From contig JBEIHX010000020.1 of NCBI GenBank assembly GCA_040381075.1, forward strand, positions 1-64,000: a stretch of DNA of 64,000 bases, given 5' to 3'. Below the pieces are notes generated by a model, which ran no database searches, had not been told where the DNA came from, and saw only the letters and a program-made list of their open reading frames with translations. Below, piece by piece: positions 46,145 to 53,981 of this stretch; position 1 is the first letter of the stretch, and every line of letters begins with the position of its first letter. Both the position numbers and the translations under genes were made by a program. Origin of the DNA: JBEIHX01 sp040381075. GTDB lineage: Bacteria > Pseudomonadota > Alphaproteobacteria > Caulobacterales > Aquidulcibacteraceae.

Positions 46145-47161
46145 GTGACGAATCGTTCCACCACTCTTGAGGATGTGGCGCGCTTGGCCGGCGTGTCGGT
46201 ATCTACGGCGTCGCGTGCGCTCAATGACAGCCCCGCAATCAACCGCCAGACCAAGCAGCGCATCTGGAAGATCGCGCGCGAGCAGAACTATCCCTTCCGT
46301 CACTACATGCCGGCCGGCCCGATCGGCGCCCAGGCAACCATCGCCATCGTGGCCCCGCGCACGCGCGGACGCGATTTCATGCTCAGCGATCCATTCTTTC
46401 TTGATCTTCTGGCGGGTCTCGCTGAAGCGGCGAGGGAGCGCGACTGCGATCTTCTTGTCAGTCACGTCGCGCCCACATCCTACGAGGATCTTGCGGTTCT
46501 GATGTCGACCTCGCGCGCCGACGGCGTGGTGTTTCTTGGGCAGAGCAGCCTGCATGACGCCTTCAACAAGCTCGCGCAGCATGAGAACAGGTTTGTTGTC
46601 TGGGGCGCCCAGTTGCCGGACCAGGACTATTGCTCGATTGGCAGTGACAACGTGGCTGGGGGCCGGCGCGCCACATCGCATCTCGCCCGCCTCGGCCGCA
46701 AGCGGATCGTTTTTCTGGGTGATGTCGATGATCCGGAACCGGCGCAACGCTATGCGGGCTACCTTGAAGCCCTCGCTGCAGCGAAACTGTCGGCAGATCC
46801 GGCGCTGACGACCCCGGCGCACTTCGAGGTTGAGTCGGCCGAGGCGGCCGTCGACGCCCTGATCCGCCACAAGGTCGCCTTCGATGGCATTGTGGCCGCG
46901 AGCGATCTCATCGCCCTTGGAGCGCTGCGGGCGCTGCGCCAAGCGGGCATGGCCGCGCCGCGCGACGTCTCGGTGATCGGCTTCGACAACGTCCGCTTCG
47001 CCCGTTACGCCACCCCGTCGCTCAGCACCATTGCACAGGATACCGCCAAAGCCGGCCGGCTGCTCGTGTCCAAGTTGCTTGATGCCGGCGAGGCCCGGAT
47101 GCGCAGCCGTTCTGAACGTCTTCCCACCGAACTGATCGTTCGAGAGTCGTGCGGGGGTTAG
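46145..47161 (+). CDS. LacI-family regulator of the starch/maltose locus
   Basis: A 338-aa sugar-responsive repressor. The N-terminal HTH TLEDVARLAGVSVSTASRALNDSPAIN is canonical LacI. A hinge helix and a periplasmic-binding-protein-like effector domain follow (VFLGDVDDPEPAQRYAGYLEAL, then GIVAASDLIALGALRALRQAG, then VSVIGFDNVRFARYATPSLSTIAQD). GTG 46145 gives the usual short lead (MTNRSTTLEDV); longer frames upstream are unlikely. It is divergent from GH97 and convergent with the cytoplasmic GH13, so it probably controls both transcription units and the TonB receptor gene. Confidence 0.94.
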   Translation: MTNRSTTLEDVARLAGVSVSTASRALNDSPAINRQTKQRIWKIAREQNYPFRHYMPAGPIGAQATIAIVAPRTRGRDFMLSDPFFLDLLAGLAEAARERDCDLLVSHVAPTSYEDLAVLMSTSRADGVVFLGQSSLHDAFNKLAQHENRFVVWGAQLPDQDYCSIGSDNVAGGRRATSHLARLGRKRIVFLGDVDDPEPAQRYAGYLEALAAAKLSADPALTTPAHFEVESAEAAVDALIRHKVAFDGIVAASDLIALGALRALRQAGMAAPRDVSVIGFDNVRFARYATPSLSTIAQDTAKAGRLLVSKLLDAGEARMRSRSERLPTELIVRESCGG

Positions 47162-47193
47162 AGGCCCACTGCAGGGCATGCGCCCGCGCTCCA

Positions 47194-48822
47194 TCACAGA
47201 CGACGCGCCACAAGAGCCGCGAGGCCCGGCAGTTCTCCTGCATAGGGCTGCGTAAGGTTCACCGCCTCGACCACCTGGCAGTCCGCCGGCAGCTCCCACG
47301 ACGCCGGGCGGGCGCCAAGGTTGAAGGCGCAGATCAGGCCATTGCGTCCCTCGCCGCGGGTAAAGACAAGCAGGGGGTCGTTGGCTTCAAGCAACGTCAT
47401 CGCGCCGGTGCGCAGGGCTTCATGGCTCCTGCGCAGCGCAATCGCCTTGCGTGCGAACTGCAGCGTTGAACACGGATCGCGCTCCTGCAGGTCAACGGCA
47501 AGCATATGGTGTGTCGGATCAACGGGAAGCCATGGCTTTGCCGCCGAGAAGCCTGCATTGATCGCGCCGGAGTTCCAGGGAATTGGCGTGCGCGCCCCGT
47601 CGCGGCCGAGCGTGTGCGGCCAATTGGCGATCGCTTCCGGATCGCGCAGGGATTCGAGCGGCACATCGCCCTGCGGCAGGCCAAGTTCTTCGCCCTGATA
47701 GACGAAGACGCTGCCGCGCACCGTCATCAACAACAGCAGGGCCTGCTTTGCGAATGCAGCTTCGTCGCGGTTTCCTGCCCAGCGCGATACGACCCTTGGT
47801 GCGTCATGGTTTGAAAAAGCCCAGGACGGCCACCCTTCGCTGACACCGCCTGGCCATGTTTCGCTGCACGCGCGCACCAGCGCCGGGGTCAGTTTATCGG
47901 CGTAGAGATAGTGAAATCCGTAGGCGCTGTGCAGTCTGTCCGGCCCCTCGGTATAGAGCTTCATCTCCGAATCGGCCTGCTCGCCGCCGACCTCAGCAAC
48001 CAGAAACACTGCGCTACGGCTCTGGCTGAGCTGGCGCACCCGCGTCAGAAACTTGGGAATATCTGGATGGGACTGGTTGTAATAGTGGTGCTGGAAGTCA
48101 AATGGACGCAACCGCTTGGCCTCGCCCAGAACCGGCGGATTGTCGCGCAGCAACGGGTCGTGCATGGCGAAGTTTATCGCGTCGAGGCGGAAGCCATCGA
48201 CGCCGCGGTCCAGCCAGAAGCCAGCGACGCGCAGCAGCGCCTCCTGCACCTCGGGATTGTGCAGATTGAGGTCGGGCTGTTCCGACTGGAAATTATGGAG
48301 ATAGTATTGTCTGCGACGCGCATCCCAGGTCCATGCCGAGGCCTTGAAAACCGACTGCCAATTCGTTGGCGGCGATCCGTCAGGCTTGGCGTCCGCCCAG
48401 ACGTACCAGTCAGCCTTCGCGTTGCTGCGGTCGCGTCGGCTTTCTCGGAACCAGGCATGCTCCGTCGATGTGTGGGAGTAGACCTGATCAATGATGACCT
48501 TAAGACCCAGCGCATGGGCCGCGGTGATCAGGGCGTCAAAATCGGCCAGCGATCCGAAAATCGGGTCGACATCGCAGTAATCTGACACGTCATAACCAAA
48601 GTCGCGCATGGGAGACGTGTAGAAGGGCGAAATCCAGACGGCGTCGACGCCGAGGGAGGCGATGTAGGCGAGCTTGCGCGTCACCCCCCTGAGGTCGCCG
48701 TACCCGTCATCATTGGTGTCGCAGAAGCTCAGCGGATAGACGTGATAGATGACAGCGCCGCGCCACCAGGGCGCATCCGCTTTGACCTCGCTGAGTGTGT
48801 GGTGCAATGCTGCGGTGCTCAA
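47194..48822 (-). CDS. GH13 alpha-glucosidase (oligo-1,6-glucosidase/GH13_23-like), cytoplasmic
   Basis: A 542-aa enzyme without signal peptide. GH13 motifs: WWRGAVIYHVYPLSFCDTNDDGYGDLRG, nucleophile D214 in GFRLDAINF, acid/base E277 in LVAEVGG, and D340 in FSNHD. The domain order and YQGEELGLPQGDVP are typical of exo-acting alpha-glucosidases of subfamily 23/17 in alphaproteobacteria. It probably cleaves imported maltooligosaccharides to glucose. The start codon overlaps the stop of the upstream secreted amylase (ATGA). It is convergent with the LacI gene, 32 bp apart. Confidence 0.94.
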   Translation of the reverse strand: MSTAALHHTLSEVKADAPWWRGAVIYHVYPLSFCDTNDDGYGDLRGVTRKLAYIASLGVDAVWISPFYTSPMRDFGYDVSDYCDVDPIFGSLADFDALITAAHALGLKVIIDQVYSHTSTEHAWFRESRRDRSNAKADWYVWADAKPDGSPPTNWQSVFKASAWTWDARRRQYYLHNFQSEQPDLNLHNPEVQEALLRVAGFWLDRGVDGFRLDAINFAMHDPLLRDNPPVLGEAKRLRPFDFQHHYYNQSHPDIPKFLTRVRQLSQSRSAVFLVAEVGGEQADSEMKLYTEGPDRLHSAYGFHYLYADKLTPALVRACSETWPGGVSEGWPSWAFSNHDAPRVVSRWAGNRDEAAFAKQALLLLMTVRGSVFVYQGEELGLPQGDVPLESLRDPEAIANWPHTLGRDGARTPIPWNSGAINAGFSAAKPWLPVDPTHHMLAVDLQERDPCSTLQFARKAIALRRSHEALRTGAMTLLEANDPLLVFTRGEGRNGLICAFNLGARPASWELPADCQVVEAVNLTQPYAGELPGLAALVARRL

Positions 48823-50801
48823 GCTGGGCGCTCCGAGATGCAGACGATGTAATCAAACGGCGCGAGCTCGACGGCGTAACTTGCCGGCGCCTGGACGCTC
48901 GGCATACAGTTCCCATGCAGCGAGCGCCACGAGGCGGACGCAGGATCTACCTCGACATTTGCCTGCAGACGCTCCCTGCCGGTGTTCAGAACAACCAGCA
49001 CCTCCACACCGTCATACAGACGCGAGAAGGCGAACAGTCCCGGGGTTTCAACGTAATTGCGCACCACCTGCCGGCCGCGGCGCAAGGCCGGATGAGCCGC
49101 CCTGATCCGCGCCATCCCCGCAATGGCCCGGTACATGGGATGGGCCGGATTGAAGTTGCCCTGCGCGGTGGTCGCGTTCGTCCCGAGGAGACGGTTGTCA
49201 TTGTAGGACGCCACGCGGCTGGGAAACAGCGTCTCACGTGCATCCTGATCGTTGCCGTCTCCGGTGAAGCCTTGCTCGTCGCCGTAATAGATGACCGGCA
49301 CGCCGCGCGAGAACATCATCAGCGCATGGCCGAGGATGGCGCGCTGCAGGAGTTCCTGGTCGCTGGCGCCGGGGCTTTCGCGCATGAGAAAGTGTCCAAT
49401 GCGCCCCATGTCGTGATTGCCGAGAAAGGTGGGCAGTCGAAGCGCTGCCGCCTCGCCGCCGCTGTAAACAGCGTCAGCCTCGTAGAGTCGGCTCAGTCGG
49501 TCCGTCCCCTGTCCGCGCACAATGACGTCGTATGCTGCGGACTGAAACGCGAAATCGAGAACGGTCGGGAAGCCATCAACATGGGTGAAACGGGCGAGGC
49601 GACCTGGATCCGGATCGTAGACCTCGCCGAATATGTAGAAATTGTCGATGCCGCGCGCCTGGGCGCGCGCCAGCATGGCAGGCACGAAGGCCTGCCAGAA
49701 TTCAGGGTTGACGTGACGTGCGGTGTCGATCCTGAAACCATCGATCCCGAATTCATCTATCCAGGACCCATAGATGTCGATCATGCCCTGCACCACGCGT
49801 GGATGCTCTGTGTAGAGATCGTCGAGTCCCGCGAAGTCGCCGGCTTGCGAGCTTTCGCCCCGAAATGTCGTGTTGCCGCGATTGTGGTAGTAGATGGGGT
49901 CGTTCAGCCACGCCGGGACCTTAACGCCATCTTCCCCGGCCGGCACGAATGTCTCGTAGGCGAAGTTTGGATTGGTCAAACGGGCGAAGTTCCCTTCGCT
50001 GCGGTCGATGTCGCCCAGATAGCCCTCGTTGATCGCAGGGCCAGCGACGCCGCCGCGCCGCGAATAGGGGAAATCTGCGCGCGATCGATAGGGACACCCC
50101 TCGGGCGGGCAGCCGCGGAATTTGATCACATCCGCGGTATGGTTGGTGATGATGTCCATATAGACCCGCATCCCCCGGGCGTGTGCGGCCGCGACGAAGC
50201 GGGCGAAATCCGCCCTTGAGCCAAAATGCGGGTCGATGTTGGAGAAGTCGGTGATCCAATAGCCATGGTAACCGGCCGATTCCTGTCCGGGCGGGCCCTG
50301 CACGGGCTTGTTCTGGTAAACCGGCGCCAGCCAGATCGCCGTCGCGCCCAGCCCCTGGATGTAGTCCAGCCGCCGGATCAACCCCGCCAGGTCGCCGCCG
50401 TGGAAAAATCCCTTGTGGGTCGGGTCGTAGCCCGTCGTCAGGCGATCCCCCGCAAGGCCGCCGCGATCATTGGCGGGATCGGCGTTGTCAAACCGGTCCG
50501 GCAGCAGAAAGTAGACAACCTCGTCCTCAGGCAGCCGTGCAGGCGCAGAACCGCTCCGGCTGGCGGGCGCTGGCGCGTGTGGTGTCGGCGCCGAGGTCTG
50601 CTGGGCCTGAGGGTGGGCCTGAGGGTGGGCCTGAGGGTGGGCCATGCGCTGCGCCGAAGCGGTCGGCCGCGTGGCCCCCACGCGGCCCGCCTGCGCCTCC
50701 TCGCCCCCGACGGCGCTCCCCGCGCGCGCATCTGAATACCCGGGCGCGCCGCCCAACAGAACGCCGCAAAGCACTCCGGCCAGAGCCGCGCGTCGCCACA
50801 T
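48819..50801 (-). CDS. secreted GH13 alpha-amylase with a Pro/Ala-rich linker
   Basis: A 660-aa exported alpha-amylase. The signal peptide covers about 1-26. Residues about 27-90 form a disordered Ala/Pro/Gln linker containing four AHPQ units (54-66 region). The catalytic barrel begins at EVVYFLLPDRFDNADPANDRGG with nucleophile D359 (DGFRIDTARH), acid/base E393 (IFGEVYDPD) and D464 (FLGNHDMGR), then a beta-sandwich domain. The start at 50801 has AAGGAG upstream. It is first in a two-gene operon with the cytoplasmic alpha-glucosidase and divergent from the TonB receptor gene. Confidence 0.93.
   Translation of the reverse strand: MWRRAALAGVLCGVLLGGAPGYSDARAGSAVGGEEAQAGRVGATRPTASAQRMAHPQAHPQAHPQAQQTSAPTPHAPAPASRSGSAPARLPEDEVVYFLLPDRFDNADPANDRGGLAGDRLTTGYDPTHKGFFHGGDLAGLIRRLDYIQGLGATAIWLAPVYQNKPVQGPPGQESAGYHGYWITDFSNIDPHFGSRADFARFVAAAHARGMRVYMDIITNHTADVIKFRGCPPEGCPYRSRADFPYSRRGGVAGPAINEGYLGDIDRSEGNFARLTNPNFAYETFVPAGEDGVKVPAWLNDPIYYHNRGNTTFRGESSQAGDFAGLDDLYTEHPRVVQGMIDIYGSWIDEFGIDGFRIDTARHVNPEFWQAFVPAMLARAQARGIDNFYIFGEVYDPDPGRLARFTHVDGFPTVLDFAFQSAAYDVIVRGQGTDRLSRLYEADAVYSGGEAAALRLPTFLGNHDMGRIGHFLMRESPGASDQELLQRAILGHALMMFSRGVPVIYYGDEQGFTGDGNDQDARETLFPSRVASYNDNRLLGTNATTAQGNFNPAHPMYRAIAGMARIRAAHPALRRGRQVVRNYVETPGLFAFSRLYDGVEVLVVLNTGRERLQANVEVDPASASWRSLHGNCMPSVQAPASYAVELAPFDYIVCISERPA
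50602..50637. repeat. 12-bp in-frame tandem repeat in the amylase linker
   Basis: TGGGCCTGAGGG occurs three times in perfect tandem (50602-50613, 50614-50625 and 50626-50637), followed by a partial TGGGCC. On the minus strand it encodes the AHPQ repeat of the amylase linker. The unit is a multiple of three, so copy-number change would keep the frame. Confidence 0.9.
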
Positions 50802-50859
50802 GATTCTGCTCCTTCCGACTGGTGTCAGGCGGGCTTTTGTCGACGGCGAGCCCCGATTT

Positions 50860-50873
50860 TGCAAAAATTTGCA
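50860..50873. promoter_or_regulatory. palindromic site in the amylase/TonB-receptor divergent control region
   Basis: TGCAAAAATTTGCA has perfect 6-bp inverted half-sites (TGCAAA/TTTGCA) in a 252-bp AT-rich divergent region. It lies 58 bp upstream of the secreted amylase start and about 180 bp upstream of the TonB receptor ATG. The half-site TTTGCA resembles LacI-family operators, so it is a candidate site for the locus regulator. A TTGACT hexamer at 50965-50970 may mark the receptor promoter, but no convincing -10 follows. Confidence 0.45.
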
Positions 50874-51053
50874 TTGTCTTCCCGCTCTGTCAAGCACGCC
50901 ATTTTCGGTGATTTGGCCGTGTAAATCGAGATTTTTTGCGGATGCTGTTGGGTTTTTGCCACAATTGACTGGATCGCGTTTTGCATTAATTTTCTGTCCA
51001 ATCGGGACGGTCCGTGTAAGGCCGCCCCATGTTTGAGGGGAGGAGAGGCAGCA

Positions 51054-53789
51054 ATGGATCACGGCCTGAATAGCCGCCGGTGGAGGCTTATGACGTCGGC
51101 GGCGAGCGGTTTCGCTCTGGTGCTGGCGGTTGGGGGTGTCGCGTACGCCCAGGACGCGGGCACGGTCACCGACCAGAAAGCCGCCGCAGCGGACGAGCAA
51201 GAAATCATCGTGACGGGCTTCAGCGCGAGCTTGAAGAGCTCGACCGAAGCCAAGCGGGACAGCGACGCAATCGTCGAGGCGGTCACGGCCGAGGACGTCG
51301 GCAAGCTCCCGGACAGCTCGATCACCGACGCGCTGTCGCGTTTGCCAGGCCTCAGCACGCAGCGCCTGTTCGGGCGTGGGCAGGTGCTCTCGATCCGTGG
51401 TCTGGCGCCCGACTTCTCCACCGCCCTGCTGAACGGCCGCGAACAGGTGACGTCCGGCGACAACCGCGGCGTCGAGTTCGACCAATATCCGTCAGAACTT
51501 CTGCAGCGCGTCGTGGTCTACAAGACGCCGACCGCCTCGCTGATCGGTCAGGGTCTCGCCGGCACTGCAGACATGCAGACGGTCCGCCCGCTGTCGGTGA
51601 ACGAACCGGTTCTGGCGGCCAGCGCCCGCTACGAGTGGAATGAGAAAGGCGCCCTGGTCGCCGGGTCCGATGACACCGGCTATCGCATCACCGGATCGTA
51701 CATCGACCAGACCGAGGATGGGCGCTGGGGCTGGGCCATCGGTCTGACGTCGATGTCGTCGCCGACCCAGGCCGAGCGCTTCGAAGGCTGGGGATACCCC
51801 ACGACCCCTGGCGATGCATTCATTCTCGGCGGCGCCAAGCCCTATGTGCAGTCAAGCACGCTTGAGCGCGACGCGGTGATGGGCGTGCTGGAGTTCGAGC
51901 CCAGCAATACCTTCAGCGCCCGCATTGACGCCTTCTATTCGCAGTTTGACGAAACGCAGGACCTCAAGGGCATCGAGCTGCCGCTGTGGTGGTCATCCGC
52001 TTCGCTCGCCCCCGGCGCGACCGTCTCCAATGGCCTCGTCACCCAAGGCGTCTTCAACGGCGTCGATGGCGTCGTGCGCAACGACATCCGCACCCGCGAA
52101 AGCACGATCAGCTCGATCGGCCTCAACATGGATTGGGTCGTCAACGACCGCTGGTCCGCACAGGTCGATGTCAGCACCTCCAAGGTCGACCGCAACGATC
52201 TCGATCTCGAGACCTACAGCGGCACCGGGCCAGGCTCGGCGGGGGCTACCGCTGCGCTGAGCTTCCGGACCGGCAATGGCGGCTACATCTTTGGTTCGAA
52301 CCTGAACTACGCCGATCCCAATCTCATCCTGCTGACGGACCCGCAGGGCTGGGGGCAGGCCGGCTACATCAAAGAGCCGCAGATCACCGACGAGTTGTCG
52401 GCGCTGCGCCTCAGTGCGACGCGGTCGCTGGAGAAGGGGCCGTTCAGCTCGCTGGAACTGGGGATCAACTTCAGCCGTCGCGAGAAGAACAAGGACAGCA
52501 TCGAGAGCTTTGTTGATCTCGACTGCCCCGGCACGACCCCGAACAACCAGTGCGCCGTGCCGATCCCGACTGCGCTGCGCCTGCAGCCGACGGCGCTCGC
52601 GTTCCTCGGCATCCCGGGGATGGTGTCCTACAATCCGCTCGCGGTCTTCGCGTCGCCGGGGCTCTATGCCCTGCGGCCGAACTCCAACGCGGACGTCATC
52701 TCCAAGCGGTGGGGCGTTGAGGAGAATGTCACGGTCTACTACGGGCAGGTGAACATTGACTCTGAATTCGCCGGTCGGCCTGTAACCGGCAATGCCGGCG
52801 TCCAGGTCGTCAGCACGGATCAGAGCTCGACAGGGGGCGTGCGCGGTCCGAGCGGTGCGGTCACGGTCAAGAAGGGCGACACCTACGTGGAAGTCCTGCC
52901 GAGCGTGAACCTGGCGTTCGAACTCGCGCCTGACAACTTCCTGAGGGTTGGCCTGGCCCGTACCCTGGCGCGTCCGCGCATGGATGAAATGCGCGCCAGC
53001 TTTGAAGTTGGTTACAACATCCCGCAATTGCTGAACGCCAACCCGACCCCGTCCTCATCCTATTGGGGCGGCGGCGGCGGCAACCCGCTGTTGCGGCCAT
53101 GGATCGCCAATGCGTTCGACATTTCCTACGAGCGCTATCTCGGTGACTCCGGCGGCTACATCGCTGTCGCAGCCTTCTACAAGGATCTCGAGTCCTTCAT
53201 CTATCCGCAGACGATCCCCTACGATTTCACCGGCTTCCCATCCCACAACGGGACGGCGGTGCCGGCGACGTTCCGAGGCTTCGCCAGCGCCCCGCAGAAC
53301 GGGGAGGGTGGATACATTCAAGGTGTCGAATTCACGGCCAATATTCCCGGCCGTGTTGTGAGTCCCGTGCTTGATGGCTTCGGCATTGTGCTCAACGCGT
53401 CAGCAACCGACAGCAGCATCGAGCCGCCGAACACGCCCGGCAATGCGCTGCCGGGCCTTTCCGAGACGGTCATCAATACGACCCTGTATTATGAGCGCAG
53501 CGGCTTCGAGGCTCGGGTGAGCAACCGTTACCGTTCGGATTTCCTCGGCGAGGTCACGGGCTTTGGGGCTGGGCGTGAACTGCGCTTCGTCAACGGCGAA
53601 TCCCTGCTCGACGCGCAGCTTGGCTATCGCTTCGGTGAAGGACCGCTCGACGGGTTCTCCGTTCAGCTGCAGGCCTACAACATCACCGACGAGCCCTTCT
53701 CCGGCTATATCGACGGCGACGAACGACGTGTCAAAGACTACCAGAGCTACGGAGCAACCTACCTGCTCGGCATCAGCTATCGCCGCTGA
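51054..53789 (+). CDS. TonB-dependent receptor for maltooligosaccharides (MalA-like)
   Basis: A 911-aa outer-membrane active transporter. A signal peptide (ending AYA, about 33) is followed by a TonB-box-like region (EQEIIVTGF), then the plug domain (SDAIVEAVTAEDVGKLPDSSITDALSRLPGLST, then LSIRGLAPDFSTALLNGREQV) typical of carbohydrate-type receptors of Caulobacter and Xanthomonas. A 22-strand barrel follows and closes with YGATYLLGISYRR. No STN or FecA signalling domain is present. GGGAGGAGAGG gives a strong ribosome site for ATG 51054. It is divergent from the secreted amylase, and a strong terminator follows. The maltodextrin substrate is inferred from context. Confidence 0.94.
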   Translation: MDHGLNSRRWRLMTSAASGFALVLAVGGVAYAQDAGTVTDQKAAAADEQEIIVTGFSASLKSSTEAKRDSDAIVEAVTAEDVGKLPDSSITDALSRLPGLSTQRLFGRGQVLSIRGLAPDFSTALLNGREQVTSGDNRGVEFDQYPSELLQRVVVYKTPTASLIGQGLAGTADMQTVRPLSVNEPVLAASARYEWNEKGALVAGSDDTGYRITGSYIDQTEDGRWGWAIGLTSMSSPTQAERFEGWGYPTTPGDAFILGGAKPYVQSSTLERDAVMGVLEFEPSNTFSARIDAFYSQFDETQDLKGIELPLWWSSASLAPGATVSNGLVTQGVFNGVDGVVRNDIRTRESTISSIGLNMDWVVNDRWSAQVDVSTSKVDRNDLDLETYSGTGPGSAGATAALSFRTGNGGYIFGSNLNYADPNLILLTDPQGWGQAGYIKEPQITDELSALRLSATRSLEKGPFSSLELGINFSRREKNKDSIESFVDLDCPGTTPNNQCAVPIPTALRLQPTALAFLGIPGMVSYNPLAVFASPGLYALRPNSNADVISKRWGVEENVTVYYGQVNIDSEFAGRPVTGNAGVQVVSTDQSSTGGVRGPSGAVTVKKGDTYVEVLPSVNLAFELAPDNFLRVGLARTLARPRMDEMRASFEVGYNIPQLLNANPTPSSSYWGGGGGNPLLRPWIANAFDISYERYLGDSGGYIAVAAFYKDLESFIYPQTIPYDFTGFPSHNGTAVPATFRGFASAPQNGEGGYIQGVEFTANIPGRVVSPVLDGFGIVLNASATDSSIEPPNTPGNALPGLSETVINTTLYYERSGFEARVSNRYRSDFLGEVTGFGAGRELRFVNGESLLDAQLGYRFGEGPLDGFSVQLQAYNITDEPFSGYIDGDERRVKDYQSYGATYLLGISYRR

Positions 53790-53822
53790 GCAATAGGTTC
53801 CCGCATCTCGCATCTCGCATCA

Positions 53823-53858
53823 CGCCCCTGCCGAGCATCTCGGCAGGGGCGTTTCTTT
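53823..53858 (+). terminator. strong intrinsic terminator behind the TonB receptor gene
   Basis: CGCCCCTGCCGAG (53823-53835) pairs perfectly over 13 bp with CTCGGCAGGGGCG (53839-53851) around a 3-nt CAT loop, followed by TTTCTTT. It lies 33 bp after the receptor stop and should isolate receptor transcription from the downstream halogenase. Confidence 0.93.
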
Positions 53859-53970
53859 ATGGCGAGGCGGCTTTTCTGAAAGACCATCCCAGTACAGAAT
53901 ACAGCCTCGGTGCTGTGCGCTGAGCCGGGCCGCGCGGGTCGCTCAGGCGCGCATCGAGGACGCGTCAGTC

Positions 53971-53980
53971 GGGGGGGGGG
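53971..53980 (+). repeat. ten-G homopolymer at the halogenase start
   Basis: An uninterrupted run of ten G lies one base before the ATG at 53982. It sits where a ribosome site would be, slightly too close. If translation begins at an upstream in-frame codon (GTG 53910), the tract would be inside the coding sequence and length changes would shift the frame. Confidence 0.85.
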
Positions 53981-53981
53981 A

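Noticed and set aside
46049..47299. A 416-aa minus-strand frame opposite the LacI gene
   Set aside because: It is a shadow of the LacI coding sequence, which has an unmistakable HTH and effector domain.
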